NCBI GenBank assembly: GCA_029204225.1 | Contig: MU832049.1 | Coordinates: forward strand, 25,991 to 89,990 | Source: Diphasiastrum complanatum | Taxonomy: Eukaryota > Streptophyta > Lycopodiopsida > Lycopodiales > Lycopodiaceae | Reading direction: 5' to 3' | DNA: 64,000 nucleotides | Part shown: positions 1 to 10,640 of the stretch, piece by piece | Layout: every line of letters starts with the position of its first letter | How positions within the stretch are numbered: position 1 is the stretch's first letter | Translations under genes and position numbers: made by a program | The notes under the pieces: model-generated | Told to the model about the DNA's origin: nothing | Databases searched by the model: none | What the model saw: only the letters and a program-made list of their open reading frames with translations

Positions 1-121
1 ATTGTCTTAGCAGGTCCTTCAAAGGAGTTTGAACTAGGTGTAGGTTCGCGGTGTGGCTGCAGTAACTGGATAACAACGTCATCCAGTGTGAAATCTTTAA
101 ATTTTCGTGGAAGATCGAAGG
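1..121 (-). mobile_element. Ty3/gypsy polyprotein scrap (linker region)
   Basis: Read on the minus strand this gives a peptide containing FKDFTLDDVVIQL followed by REPTPSS and FEGPAKT. The same TLDDVVIM-type motif followed by a Q/H-R-E-P stretch and a FEGPA end occurs in the gypsy copies near 6.87 kb (minus) and 11.44 kb (plus), where it sits between protease and reverse transcriptase. It is therefore a fragment of the same gypsy group, cut by the window edge on one side and joined to copia sequence at about 121. Broken fossil; family call rests on this one shared motif block. Confidence 0.7.
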
Positions 122-207
122 GAAGTGCTTTCATCAAGCATAGATCTAATCTTGGAGTTATATCAAGATCAATGCTCAAATCTTCATAGATAATCTTTTA
201 GGAGGAG
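122..207 (+). mobile_element. Ty1/copia internal 3' end with polypurine tract
   Basis: The bases from about 122 match, in reverse complement, the stretch just right of 61642, which is the 3' end of the copia element at the other end of the window. It ends in the purine run GGAGGAG at 201-207, the expected polypurine tract directly before an LTR. The rest of the internal region is absent, since gypsy sequence abuts at about 121. Confidence 0.7.
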
Positions 208-944
208 TGTGAAGAATTGAAAAAGATTATCTATGTTAGATATAGGGGTCTTATGTTTTTTACATCAAGCATCTAGGTGTAGGATGTTGATAGGAATAAA
301 TTTGGCATAGATGGCAAATTACGCATTTCCACTTGTAATGTCACTATTGAGCCAAAATAGAGTAAGAGGCTAAACACTTGCTAATTAGAGTGTAGACAAG
401 TGTAAAGTTTTTGTTTAATGAATTCCAAGAGGTCCAATAGGATATAGAGGTGGAACCTTGTGAGGTCCAATAGGAAATTGAGGTGTGCTTGAATATAGTC
501 CAATAGAATTAAGAGGTGCATAGATCAATGATCCAATAGGATCAAGAGGTGACAAAATGTGGTCCAATCATAGTTAAGCATAGTGGTAGCTCGTGGACCT
601 ACTAGTATCATTGTACTCCTCATTTTGAAATCAATTGATTTGGTGATTTCATGGATTTTGTGAGTTATTGGATTTCTAGCTTTCTCTCTCTACCCGAGAG
701 CTCTTGATGCATTTTCTCTCTCTACCCGAGGAGAGCAGCTTGTTTTTACTTAGATTATTTTTTGAATACTTCCCACACGTGTGAGTGAGAGTTGGAAGTG
801 ATTGAATGCATGTAGTAGTGTGTTTTTGCCATAGGATTCAAGATTGATCTTGAATCTCAATCTAGTCTTGATCTTGGTGCATCTACACACCTTAGGAGAT
901 CACAAGTACATGTAGTGGACAGTTCACACGTGTGAAAATCAACA
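208..944 (+). repeat. Copia LTR (737 bp), plus orientation
   Basis: It begins TGTGAAGAATTG directly after the purine tract and ends in AATCAACA. The whole unit is repeated in opposite orientation at 60908-61642, and the two copies share the 5' end, an array of short GTCCAATAGGA-type subrepeats, a CTCTCTACCCGAG duplication and two CACACGTGTG palindromes (774-783, 925-934; variants in the other copy). It is the 3' LTR of an otherwise missing copia element. Target duplication cannot be checked because the left side is rearranged. Confidence 0.85.
430..575 (+). repeat. Short subrepeats inside the copia LTR
   Basis: Five to six degenerate units of about 30-36 bp built on GTCCAATAGGA...AAGAGGTG. 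The same array is at 61283-61440 in the inverted LTR copy, so it belongs to the LTR family rather than to this insertion site. Confidence 0.75.
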
Positions 945-1285
945 CAAGGTATGTGTGTGTATTTATGTGTTTATGTATGTGTGTGTATTCGTGAGAGTGC
1001 ATATATCTGTGCATGCACGTGGGAATATTTGTATATGTATGTATGTTTGTTTGTATATGTGTGTGTTAGGGTGTGAGTGTGCATGCATGCATGTGTGTAT
1101 GCATAAGCATGTGTGTGTGTATGTGTGTGTGTGTATGCATGTATGTGTCTATGCATAAGCATGTGTGTGTGTATGCATGTATATGTGTAAGCACGTGTGT
1201 GTGTATGCATGTATGTGTGTATGCCTAAGGATGTGTTTGTGTGTATGCATGCATTTGTGTAAGCATGCGTGTGTATATGTATTAC
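945..1285. repeat. TG-rich low-complexity tract (TGTGTGTATGCATG-like)
   Basis: An irregular array of TGTG, TATG and GCATG units, about 340 bp long, starting right at the LTR end. The period is not constant, so it is a degraded simple repeat. Open frames here on both strands (Cys/Val/Met-rich or His/Thr-rich) are compositional artefacts. Confidence 0.9.
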
Positions 1286-1791
1286 GATCGCCAAGTGAAG
1301 ATCTTCAAGAATCCTGTCACATGCAAACCAAAAGGACACTTGTGGAGCATAAACCACCCAACCAACATGAAGAGGCTAGTCAATACCCTAACCATTCACT
1401 CCCAAGCCACAATGAATGAATACAAGAGATGAGAGGAAACTTGGCTCAAGAATCTGAAATTCCAATAGGGAGATGAGCAAGTTTCCATGGTATGTGTTAA
1501 GACCCTAGAGGATTGCCCCTAACATGAGGATAAGAGAACACAATAGAAGAGACTATGGAGCCAAACCGCCCAACCAATCCTAGATCAAACCTGGACCTAG
1601 CCCCAAGCCATGTGTCGTACTATACTAACAGGGTTAATATAGATTTTATAGTAAATAATGTCATTTCCACAGAGGACATCGCTAGAAAGTTATGTTTTTG
1701 GTACAATTATGGCAAGTGGTTTCGAGTGTTATTCTGGTTGTTGACAGACATTAAAAGAAAACCAATATTACTTATATTTGGGATAGATGGA
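1286..1791. other. No gene recognised
   Basis: Mixed-composition sequence without a convincing coding frame, RNA gene or repeat that I can match elsewhere in the window. An 88-codon frame from 1555 has no recognisable motif and runs into a tandem repeat. Confidence 0.6.
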
Positions 1792-1885
1792 GATTCAGAA
1801 CAACAATATGGCCTCTATTGAATAGATTCAAAACAACAATATGACCTCGATTGATTCTGAACAACAATATGGCCTCTATTGAATT
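1792..1885. repeat. Three-unit tandem repeat, about 30 bp
   Basis: Three consecutive units of the form GATTCAGAACAACAATATGG followed by CCTCTATTGA, each with one to three differences. Confidence 0.85.
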
Positions 1886-2455
1886 GGATGAAGTGCGTTC
1901 TACAGATGAGATGTTATCAGAGTAGTACAACAATACTACACTCTGGCTGATTAAGTTGTCAACAAAAAATCGAGAATTGTTCGATGTATTCGCGACTGTG
2001 CAGACAATTAATTACTCGCGTTCGCGAACTATTCCTTTCTAGAAAGAAGTCATCAACAACTAAAGCCCAACTTAATGGTTAAAGAACACAAAGAGCTTTA
2101 GAATGCATTAGAAACTTATGTCAAATAGATCAGAGATTCAATTCTTCAGACAGGGACTGTCATCTCATATGTATTCATACAGCTTTATTTGATGATCGTG
2201 CTAGACTGTACCAAAGATCGTCGTTATTCGAGTGCCGAAAAGAAAGTATTCGCGATAGGCAAATAAGATGGTTTAAAAACAGTTCTTTAGGGCATGCTTT
2301 ACGGAAACACAACAAACGATTGTAATGCACTAGAGCATTCGTCTGATCAGAGAGTAATTCATGAAATGCATTAGAGATTGTTAGCAGACTCAAGATCACT
2401 CACACTCAGTAGTGCGGAGAACAGAAATAAGAGAGAATAACTCACAGAACTCTAT
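1886..2455. other. No gene; possible outer part of an LTR
   Basis: No coding frame of note. Because the flanking 2456-2915 segment looks like one end of an LTR whose other end is not obvious, part of this stretch may belong to that LTR. I could not place the outer boundary. Confidence 0.4.
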
Positions 2456-2915
2456 TCACTTCTTCAATCTCTTACATAAGCATAAACTCTTCTCTCTCGA
2501 TGATCGAGACTGCAGTGTGAGATCAATATAAGTTGTATGGGACGAACAAACACACTTCTAAAACAACAGGTGCGTCGCTCCCGCGAAAGAGTCTAGTTAA
2601 CAATTAGACTGAAAATACGTTCAACTATACCATAGGAGGTATACTTAACTATGAGTTAAAGTTACTCTACTTTATCATGTCTTTTCGTATCTAGTCGTTT
2701 CGTATGGATGACCTAGTAAAGGTTGTCCAAGACAATGTCTTTTCCTTTTAAAGGTCTTGTCCTTAATTACAAGGCAAGTACTTAGGAGATATATTCCCGA
2801 AAAATGACTTAGGCCTCTTCATGATTTATACTTAACCGGCTCATATCTTCATTTTCGAGTATATCATGCCATACATATGTTGATATTCAATATTTAACAT
2901 TGTCATGGCATCACA
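2456..2915 (-). repeat. LTR-like direct repeat, copy 1
   Basis: About 460 bp repeated in the same orientation at 4972-5426 with scattered single-base differences. The right end is ...CATCACA, so on the minus strand it begins TGTGATGCC. It is followed on its right by a pyrimidine run (CCCCTTCCTC) that on the minus strand is a polypurine tract ending just before the TGTG. This fits the 3' LTR of a minus-strand element. Its left limit is uncertain. Confidence 0.65.
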
Positions 2916-4971
2916 TATCCCCTTCCTCAAATGTGAAACATCCTCGTAACATATCATCTTTATTTCGAGGATTATGCGAGAAACATTTTTGTTCGTCAGA
3001 TTTTCGTTGAGGTGAAAAGATATTTCTTTGTGTATTTCGTCCTTTAGATATTTCTTCATCTTAGAGAATATGTGTCTTGCTGTTTCTTTAATTGAATAGT
3101 CGTTTTGAGTTGATCTTTGAATTGCTGATGAAAACTGGAATCAAACTTCAAAACATCTTTAAGCTTCAAAAATTCAGCATCCCATAGGAACATCACCATG
3201 ACAAAGACACGAATGAATATTCAGGAATGATTCAGTTCTTCATATAACTTCTGAGCAAGCTCCAAGTTCTATTGAGCTTCGATCAAGAGCAAGTCTTCTT
3301 TCGATTTGGTATAGCGGCCAACTGGTAAGTTGCCGAATTCTTCTAACTTAACGGGGAGTAATGTTCCATCGAATAGCTCCTGGGTTAACTTGGTATCTTT
3401 GTCTGAATCACTTCATAGAGTGATTTCTTTACAGCAACGAGCTGAAAATCTAATAAAATTGCTTTTAACATAAAGATTTTGAACAAAAAATAATGTCTTC
3501 GTCGCAAAGGTACCAAACTGCCAAAATGTATATGTACAGAATCGCTTATAACGGAATGACTTCCTTCTATCTTGCAAATTATGTCAAATCTCCGCAAAAT
3601 ATTCTGCACGGTTTCACTCACAATCCACATATAGACTGAATAATTCCAGATAAGCCATATTGATATTAATCAGCAGACCTGCATTGTCGAATGCGCCTAA
3701 ATCTGCAATAGCTTGTGGTTTGTACAGCTGAAACTGCGACTTTCGCTTCCAAAAATGTCGCTTATTATCTTCGTTCCTCAAAAATTGAAGTTCTTTGATT
3801 TGAATATATTCGAGAGCATACATAGCCGAAGAGCCTATGTATAACTCTGCCGATTCGAAAGATACGACCTGCAATTTACCCTTGATTATGCCCCAGCAGA
3901 GACATCCTTTCTGCTCGATAGGGAGCTGGGCCCATAACCAGAGAAAGTCGTCCTTCTCGGTCGCTTCCAGTTGTTGAAGGCGATGCCTATTGCGCCTGGT
4001 AGCATCATGTAATTCACACACCATTGCAACTAGATATTAAAAGCATGTGGACACCATTTCCAAAAGCGTTTAGCAAATGCACGAAATCTGTCAGCACATA
4101 CCTTCGACTGAGTTCATCGCATTCGCTTTGGCTGTGTAGTTGCCAAATCTTGATTTTGCAACTTAGTAGCCAGCTTCTGATCTTCCATTTGTCGCTTTTG
4201 GTTCGACAGCTCCTGTTCGAGCTGGTCAATCTTCGCGACAGCCTCCAAAAATCTTAATTGGTCCGAGGCTCCGCTTGGAGTTGTTGTCTAAGTTCATCAG
4301 TTCGCAGTAGGGCCTGAAGGTAGTCATCGTGTGCATCGGGCCCGCTACAAGATGGGGTGGCATCACTAGAGAGCTCCTTCAGCTCCGCCGACTCTTCCTC
4401 GACAAGAGTCTTCGCATCCTCGAGAGGTTGTAAGAACTCGACTCGAAAATTTTTGAGCATCTGGCCTTAGAGCTGGTTCTGCTTCGTGAGATCAACAGTT
4501 ATTGACCCTGCAGTGGTGCTCAGGGACAAAGCAGCTTCTGTCTTTAATCTTGTCATTCGCTCCTCCTGTAGATGTTTCTGGAGTGCAACATTATGTTGAT
4601 TTGCAGCCAAAAGTTGCTGCTTCAAAGAATCATTTTGAGTCTGAAAATTGTCAGACTTGGTCTGAATCGCCTTATTGGTCTGCTTCAAAGAATCGGCTTC
4701 CTTTATTAAAGTCTGAAGCTATGTTTTGAGAGAACGATGTCGTTCGATCAGCTTCGTGTTGTCTGATTTGAGCGAATCGATCTTCTCGAAGGACTCCTTC
4801 AGAGAGTCGAGTGATTTCCTCTCCGAGGTAATAAGCTGCATTGTGAGTTGACGGTGGTACTTGTCGAACTCATATACTTCAGCCACTAGGTTCTTGGCTT
4901 TCTCTGTGTGGATCGAAGCCACTAGGGCTGGTCGTCTGGTTCTTCGTCATCTGCCACAGGTGCCCCAGACT
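2916..4971 (-). mobile_element. LTR-element internal region with coiled-coil coding remnant
   Basis: Minus-strand frames between about 4970 and 3400 encode Lys/Glu/Gln/Leu-rich peptide with heptad-like spacing, for example around 4719-4922 and 4467-4688, then a less repetitive part (3614-4024) containing FLWLWAQLPIEQ. No gag zinc knuckle, protease or reverse transcriptase motif is visible. The composition resembles the coiled-coil region at 16.7-17.4 kb downstream of the plus-strand gypsy pol, so I infer an additional structural protein of a gypsy-type element. It is broken, with several interruptions. Confidence 0.5.
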
Positions 4972-5426
4972 TCTTCAATCTCTTACATAAGCATAAACTC
5001 CTCTCTCTTGATGATCAAGACTGAAGTGTGTGATCAAAATAAGTTCTAAGGGACGAATAAACACACTTCTAAAACAACAGGTGCGTCGCTCCCGCGAAAG
5101 AGTCTAGTTAACAATTAGACTGAAAATATGTTCAACTATACCATAGGAGGTATACTTAACTATGAGTTAAAGTTACTCTAGTTTATCATGTCTTTTTGTA
5201 TATAGTCATTTCGTATGGACGACCTAGTAAAGGTTGTCCAAGACAATGTCTTTTCCTTTTAAAGGTCTTGCCCTTAATTACAAGGCAAGTACTTAGGAGA
5301 TATATTCCCAAAAAATGACTTAGGCCTCTTCATGATTTATACTTAACCAGCTCATATCTTCATTTTCGAGTATATCATGCCATATTTATGTTGATATTCA
5401 ATATTTAACATTTTCGTGGCGTCACA
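4972..5426 (-). repeat. LTR-like direct repeat, copy 2
   Basis: Matches 2456-2915 over its whole length and ends ...GCGTCACA at 5426. Unlike a standard 5' LTR it is not followed on the minus strand by a tRNA-complementary site; the coiled-coil coding frame seems to run right up to its edge. The pair may therefore come from two insertions or a recombination rather than one intact LTR pair. Confidence 0.65.
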
Positions 5427-5574
5427 CCATGCCATGTGAAGCAAGAGGAGAAGAGAGAAACTGGTAACCTAAACCCAATATGTCGACGGGAGAATCCCTA
5501 CCTCATTATATAGAGAGTAGTGTCCTGTGCATGAAACCATGCAACCCCCATGTAGGTCAACAATAAATAGGTCT

Positions 5575-7600
5575 CATCTCTTCATGCAGTCATTGGCAAC
5601 TTTGACAACTTTGGCTTCAATCCACTTGGTCATATAATCAGTTGCTACGATAATGTATCGGGCCTGAGATCCTCGCGCGACAGGATGAATAGGACCAATA
5701 TAAACCAGCCCCCATTTTTCAATTGACGCTTGCGATAAAACCGAATGTAAGGGTTCATAGTTCTGTCTAGTAGGCCGCCGTGCTCGTTGGCAAACATCAC
5801 ATGTCTGAATATAATTTCTGTGTCACTTATGAAACGTAGGCCACCAACAACTTGATTGCAAAAGTTTGTGAACAATAATATCTGTAGAGAAGTGTCCACC
5901 CATGCCATAATGTGAAAACATGATTAAATCTGGGATGTTATGTGCTAAAACACATATATGTAGAATATTGTCTGATCCACAACGATGCAATTGTCCTGCA
6001 ATCAATTGACAAGGTTGAGCCTTATGAATCAATTGTCTCTTTTGTACTTTTGTCAAAGAGTCATTTGGTTGTCCTAGCATCAGGTACTCAACAAAATCCA
6101 ATGAGTGGGTGTCTGTATCTGTGCTATGGACTCCAAGGTCATCCAAGTAAATTTCAAGAAATTTCTATAAATAATTTTTAAAAGCAAATTGCATCACTCT
6201 TTGGAACGAACTTGGTGTATTACAGAGTCCAAACGACATTACTTTATAAGCATAGGTGTCCCATTCTGTTGAAAAAGCTATTTTGTGGTGATCTACGGGT
6301 GCAATCTTGACCTGGTTGTAACCACTAAATAATCCAGAAAAGTATAGGCTTTCGCTCCAGCAAGGTGATCCAAAATGCTTTCAGTAAAAGGTAAAGGAAA
6401 GTGATCATTTCGCGTCACTTTGTTCAAGGCTTTGAGATTTACACAAATTCTCAATTTCCCATTCTTCTTAGGAACAATGACAATCGGTGAAATCCATTCG
6501 GTATGCTTGATCTCATAAATGAAATCGGTGTCAAGCAATCTCTGAAGCTCTTTCTTGATCAGATCCGCAACATTAGGATTACAGCGATAGAACTTTGTAA
6601 CCTTTGGAACTGCATCAGGTATTAAAGTTATGGTGTGTTCAATAACTAATGTCGGAATAGCCTTGAGATCTTTAGAAGTCCATGCAAAGCAATCTTGATA
6701 CTTAATTAGTAACGTTCGTAGCGCTTGAAACTGTTCAGGATTAAGTTGTGATCCAACTTGTACAATCTTTTCTGGTTCTACTGGTCCAGCAAGATTCATA
6801 GGCTGTGTCCTAGCTGGGCCATCATAAACATCTTTCAATTAATTCTGGCACTTGTTCTTCGGATTCATGATGTGCTTTTGGTAACATGATAACCACATCA
6901 TCCAGTGTATAGTGTATAAAATGTTCGGGCATATCATGCTGGACTACATCTGCTTGTTCTTTGTCAAAAGGATTTGACTTGGATCTTCGCTTAGCCGTTT
7001 TAGCAGGAATTGATTGTGGATGTGATGACTTCCGAGAAGATAAACTCTTCTTCGAAGGTGAAGACTTCCTAGACGGTGATGTCTTGCTAGAACTCTGACT
7101 TGCAGAATCATCCTTGACTTTTCCTTTGTCTTTATCCAGTAAGGCTGGCACATTATTTGAATCAACCTTTTGAGGAGGATTTTCCCATTTTAGGACTGTA
7201 TTATAATGTTGCTTGGCTTGTTTCTTTGTCATTGAACCTGTGATCCTGTCTTTCTTCAGTATAACTGCTTTTGGCAATTTTATTGTTGGTTCAACAGGAA
7301 TATTACGCACTCCAAATCTGGTCGGATCCATATGATTTAGAATCTGCTCATCAGTAAGTCCTGCATTATCATCATAATTCAAGGCATGACTCACAAGAAT
7401 GAGTTCATCTTCAATCAGATTTGGTATAGGCTCTATTGGTATGCAAGTTACATTTAGCAAATTCAATGGAAAAGTGATCAGTGTATCCAAAGTTTGGTCC
7501 AATAATGAAATCTCGCTCAAATCTGATTGATTATCTTGTTGACACATATAACTTGCTGTGCAGTCAATCATTGCAAGTGTTTGATTCCAGTTGATAGTTC
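5575..7600 (-). mobile_element. Ty3/gypsy copy, partial and broken
   Basis: Minus-strand peptides follow gypsy order. A linker with TDEQILNHMDPTRFG and HYTLDDVVIMLPKAHHE is at about 7600-6840. Reverse transcriptase with GKLRICVNLKALNKVTR and an FPLPFTESILDHLAGAK block lies at about 6770-6150. The integrase N-terminal region with GMGGHFSTDI and SCWWPTFHK, followed by a TDYMTKW integrase core start, reaches about 5575. Each block aligns with the plus-strand copy at 10.7-13.6 kb, so both belong to one family of Tat/Athila-like aspect. It is incomplete, lacking gag, LTRs and part of pol, with several breaks. Confidence 0.85.
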
Positions 7601-8303
7601 CTCTCTCCCCACCCATAGGGCACCCGCCATCTCTCTCACCCACCATTTCTCTCCACCTTCATCCTCTCTCTCCACCCACCATCTCCTTCCTCTTTTTCTC
7701 ACCCATCTCGCGCGCTCTCACCTCTCCCTACTCTCGGCTCATCTTGCTCTCTCAACAAACATCTCACAACAGCCTACATTCTCACCTTACGTAGCAATAA
7801 TCTATTAGACGAGCGAGCGGTTTTTTTCAAAAGAAGCCATTCTTTAACGGATTTGAAAATCCTTACCATTTTCTCGAGACAACAATGGTAACAAAGACAA
7901 GCATATTCAATCAGAAAACATAAATGGTAGCGAACTAATGCAATGGTAGAGTAAAACATGAATACCGAAAGTATTCATCAGGAAAGATTGGATTGATCGT
8001 CATTATGCAAATGGCATGACTCTCACCTGATTATAAACTTGTTGCTGTAATGAAATTTGCACGAATCTGCTTCTTTGTCAGAACAAGCTCAATTAATGAA
8101 GCATAATGCAAATGCTTTATTGCTTTAGTCGTATTCACTACCAAGAAGAGTGAGAGAAAGATCGCTCACGATTTTGTCAATTTATTAGAAGAAAGAGCTC
8201 TCTCTCTTCAACACCTCACTCTCTCTCTCTCTCTCTCGCCCCCTGAATCGGACTCTCTCTCTCTCTTGTGAAAAGTCTGTCCAAAAAGACCTACCTTGAT
8301 TTT
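7601..8303. other. No gene; pyrimidine-rich stretch
   Basis: 7600-7770 is strongly C/T-rich (CTCTCTCCACCCACC-type), and 8217-8270 contains short CT runs. Frames here are compositional. The AT-rich middle (7800-8150) shows nothing recognisable. Confidence 0.7.
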
Positions 8304-8494
8304 GATCCACAAGGTGATTGTATGCTTGTTAAACAATCTATCAGAAACTAGTCATCAGAAAACAAGATCTAGTTTAGCAGCTTGATAGGAAATAAGTAGA
8401 GACAATCAAAGCATTGATCAATAAGTGTAATCCAACTTCACACGTGTGGAAACAAGGCTGTAGTACGGCCTGTAGACAATGTTTACAAAGTGAC
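8304..8494 (-). repeat. Copia LTR fragment (family of 23063)
   Basis: From GATCCACAAGGTGATTG to GTTTACAAAGTG this matches 23104-23274, the 5' LTR of the minus-strand copia at 18.4-23 kb, including the palindrome CACACGTGTG (8439-8448). It carries a short stretch (about 22 bp) before the palindrome that the other copy lacks. The match stops at the same point in both copies, where PLE sequence begins. Confidence 0.8.
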
Positions 8495-8677
8495 AAAGCT
8501 GGGTTTCATTGGAAATCAAGAGTAATCACCATACAATGAGAGGAAACTTGAGTGTTTCCTGGAGGCTCCAAAAAGTTTCTATCTTCTCACTATGGAGAAT
8601 GGGAATACATAGTAAAACACACTTCCTTTGCTAAGTTAGGTGAAAATCCAGCATGTAATAAGGAAGTAGACTCCACT
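8495..8677 (+). mobile_element. Penelope-like element fragment (5' coding part)
   Basis: Reverse complement of 24573-24757, the upstream coding part of the PLE at 23.3-24.9 kb. It is in opposite orientation to that copy relative to the shared LTR segment on its left. It encodes the region before the RT fingers, with peptide such as EWEYIVKHTSFAKLGENPAC in one frame. Identification depends on the longer copy. Confidence 0.7.
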
Positions 8678-9060
8678 TTCTTGCCCTAATGTGAAAACCC
8701 TAGCCTAGATCCAAGAGTCATGTTTGGTAGGTGCATGGTTAGTACAAATCTCATCATAAATCATGGTCTAGATCCTACAAAGTAGGAATCACTAACAAAT
8801 GGACACAACCACTCCTCTTGACTCATGGTAACCTACTTTAGGTGTGTATGTACAAGTGGCACTTTGGCCATTCAAGTAATCAACAAACAATATTGACAAA
8901 ATGTACAATATTCTACATGGCTAGATTTGCCAAAGTAGGCAATTTTTCACACTCCTCCTCAAATCTAGCCTTGGAGATCACAATGCTTTTATCAATAACT
9001 CCAATTGAAGATCTGTTGGTTGTATTCCCAACAAAGTGTAAATAAATAAAATCCTCCAAT
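8678..9060 (-). mobile_element. Copia 3' LTR part, polypurine tract and coding tail
   Basis: The segment up to 8951 ends ...TTTTTCACA, the minus-strand LTR start TGTGAAAAATTG. It is followed by CTCCTCCTCAAATC (8952-8965), the reverse complement of a polypurine tract. Further right, minus-strand peptide SSIGVIDKSIVISKARF resembles the extreme C-terminus of the copia gag-pol at 36.2 kb (SLGVISKAMIEPS). So this is the 3' end of a minus-strand copia copy, cut where gypsy sequence begins at about 9060. Confidence 0.6.
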
Positions 9061-9234
9061 AAAATGTATTGCGAGGGCATGGCATTCCCTTTCAGTATGC
9101 ACACAAAACCACACAGCGAACGAGTGCCCAGTCCTAAAGCAAAATCTGATACTGACACATCTGCCATCTGTGCAATGCAACATCGCACAATACGACATTT
9201 TGCCCGTTTAATCCCAGAGTTGTTCAACAGAAGA

Positions 9235-9870
9235 GAAGTCCTTATCACTTCTTATTCTTATCATCAAGGGGCACCTAACGTGGCACCAAGGTACGACGCA
9301 CCCAATCAACCACAACGCATGGCCTTACCTGCTCCACCAGGCAATCAACAAGTGGCCCATGTAAACCTGACAGCAACGGAACAAGAAATGCAAATGCCAC
9401 CTCAACCTGAGTAGCAGCAGTGGTACAGACCAGATGAACCATTTATGGATCCTACCATAAATGAATATGTTTCAGCCTATGCATCTCAAACTCAACATCA
9501 AGGTGGAAGAAATTACGGCTGCTACGGATGCGGCGAGGGACACAGAATTGCAGAATGTCCCTACAAGGGACAATATACAACCTCCTGCCAGGATTGCGAT
9601 TATGGACACTCTTTCAAGAATTGTCCATTTAAACCTAGAACCAGTGCACCTCTTAACCTCATTGCCATACAACACCCAACAGTTCCAGCGGGGATGCCAT
9701 CGAAAGGTCGACAAGACCACGCTCCTGTCTTAGCTGTTATGCGAGCACATAAGAGAAAGGAAGTGGCTCCCTCACCACCACCATCGGTCACTGACGACCA
9801 ACCCTCAACTTCAGCACCATATCCAAATGTTAGGGAAGAGAGAAGACAGTACCAAAAAATAAGACACTAG
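9235..9870 (+). pseudogene. gag C-terminal part with two zinc knuckles
   Basis: A Pro/Gln-rich stretch (PNQPQRMALPAPPGNQ) is followed by CYGCGEGHRIAEC and CQDCDYGHSFKNC, two CCHC nucleic-acid-binding knuckles, the second with slightly tighter spacing. In gypsy elements this nucleocapsid part packages the RNA. The N-terminal capsid part upstream of 9235 is not convincingly visible. A basic, proline-rich tail leads towards the protease region. Confidence 0.8.
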
Positions 9871-10239
9871 ATACAAAAAGCACAAGAGGAGAAAAAAGAA
9901 CAAGAACAAAACAATCCCACAGAACCTCCAGTCAGCTTCGAACAGGAATCGCAAATGGGCTCACCACTGCACACTGATCAGAATGATCGGTTGCACCAAC
10001 ATGAACCACCTTTTCACATGGTGGAGCCCGAGGAACCATGCACTGAAAGGCTCACACTTTTGTTGTCAAGCCATGTTAGTTTACCACTCGAAGAACTACT
10101 GCGGATTGCACCACAAGCGAATAGCCTTCTAGTTGAATGGGCCAAAGTGGATGAGGAGCCAGTAGCGCCCGAGCCCATATATTGTGCGGGCTATGATGAG
10201 ACAAGTAACGTTCTCCACATCGAAGCAGCATGGGAAAGT

Positions 10240-10640
10240 GAGGAACACAACATCACTTTGCCAATCAAACACAAGAGATGCGAGGACGAGGCATCAGTGG
10301 TAGATGGAGGATCGGGTGTCAATCTGATCTCCACTACTTTGTACAAAAAATGAGGTTTACAAGGATTGAAGCCAACCGGATTCGCCATCAAGCTAGCCGA
10401 TCAATCCTGTGTGAAACCAAAAGGTGTAGTTGTTGATATTCCCATAAAGATAGCAGACATGCAGTATGTGATTACTTTTGTGGTCATGGATATACATGAA
10501 CCTCCATCTGCATACCGTGTTTTATTGGGAAGACCATGGTTGAGGACTGCGCAAGTAGTACACAATTGGGGTACAGAGAAACTCACCTTCGAGATCAGAG
10601 AACAGGCTGTAAAGGTAGATCCAACCACATGGGCGGTGAA
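10240..10640 (+). pseudogene. gypsy aspartic protease region
   Basis: Contains VDGGSGVNLISTTLY, the retropepsin active-site context in the DGGSGVN form common in Tat/Athila-type elements. Further on, YRVLLGRPWLRTAQVVHNWG matches the second conserved retropepsin block (LGRPWL). The enzyme would cleave the polyprotein in the virus-like particle. Confidence 0.85.

Noticed and set aside
955-1357. Cys/Val-rich and His/Thr-rich open frames on both strands
   Set aside because: Direct translation of the TG-rich simple repeat; no codon structure beyond the repeat.
7527-7808. Pro/Ser/Leu-rich small protein
   Set aside because: Compositional artefact of a C/T-rich tract.
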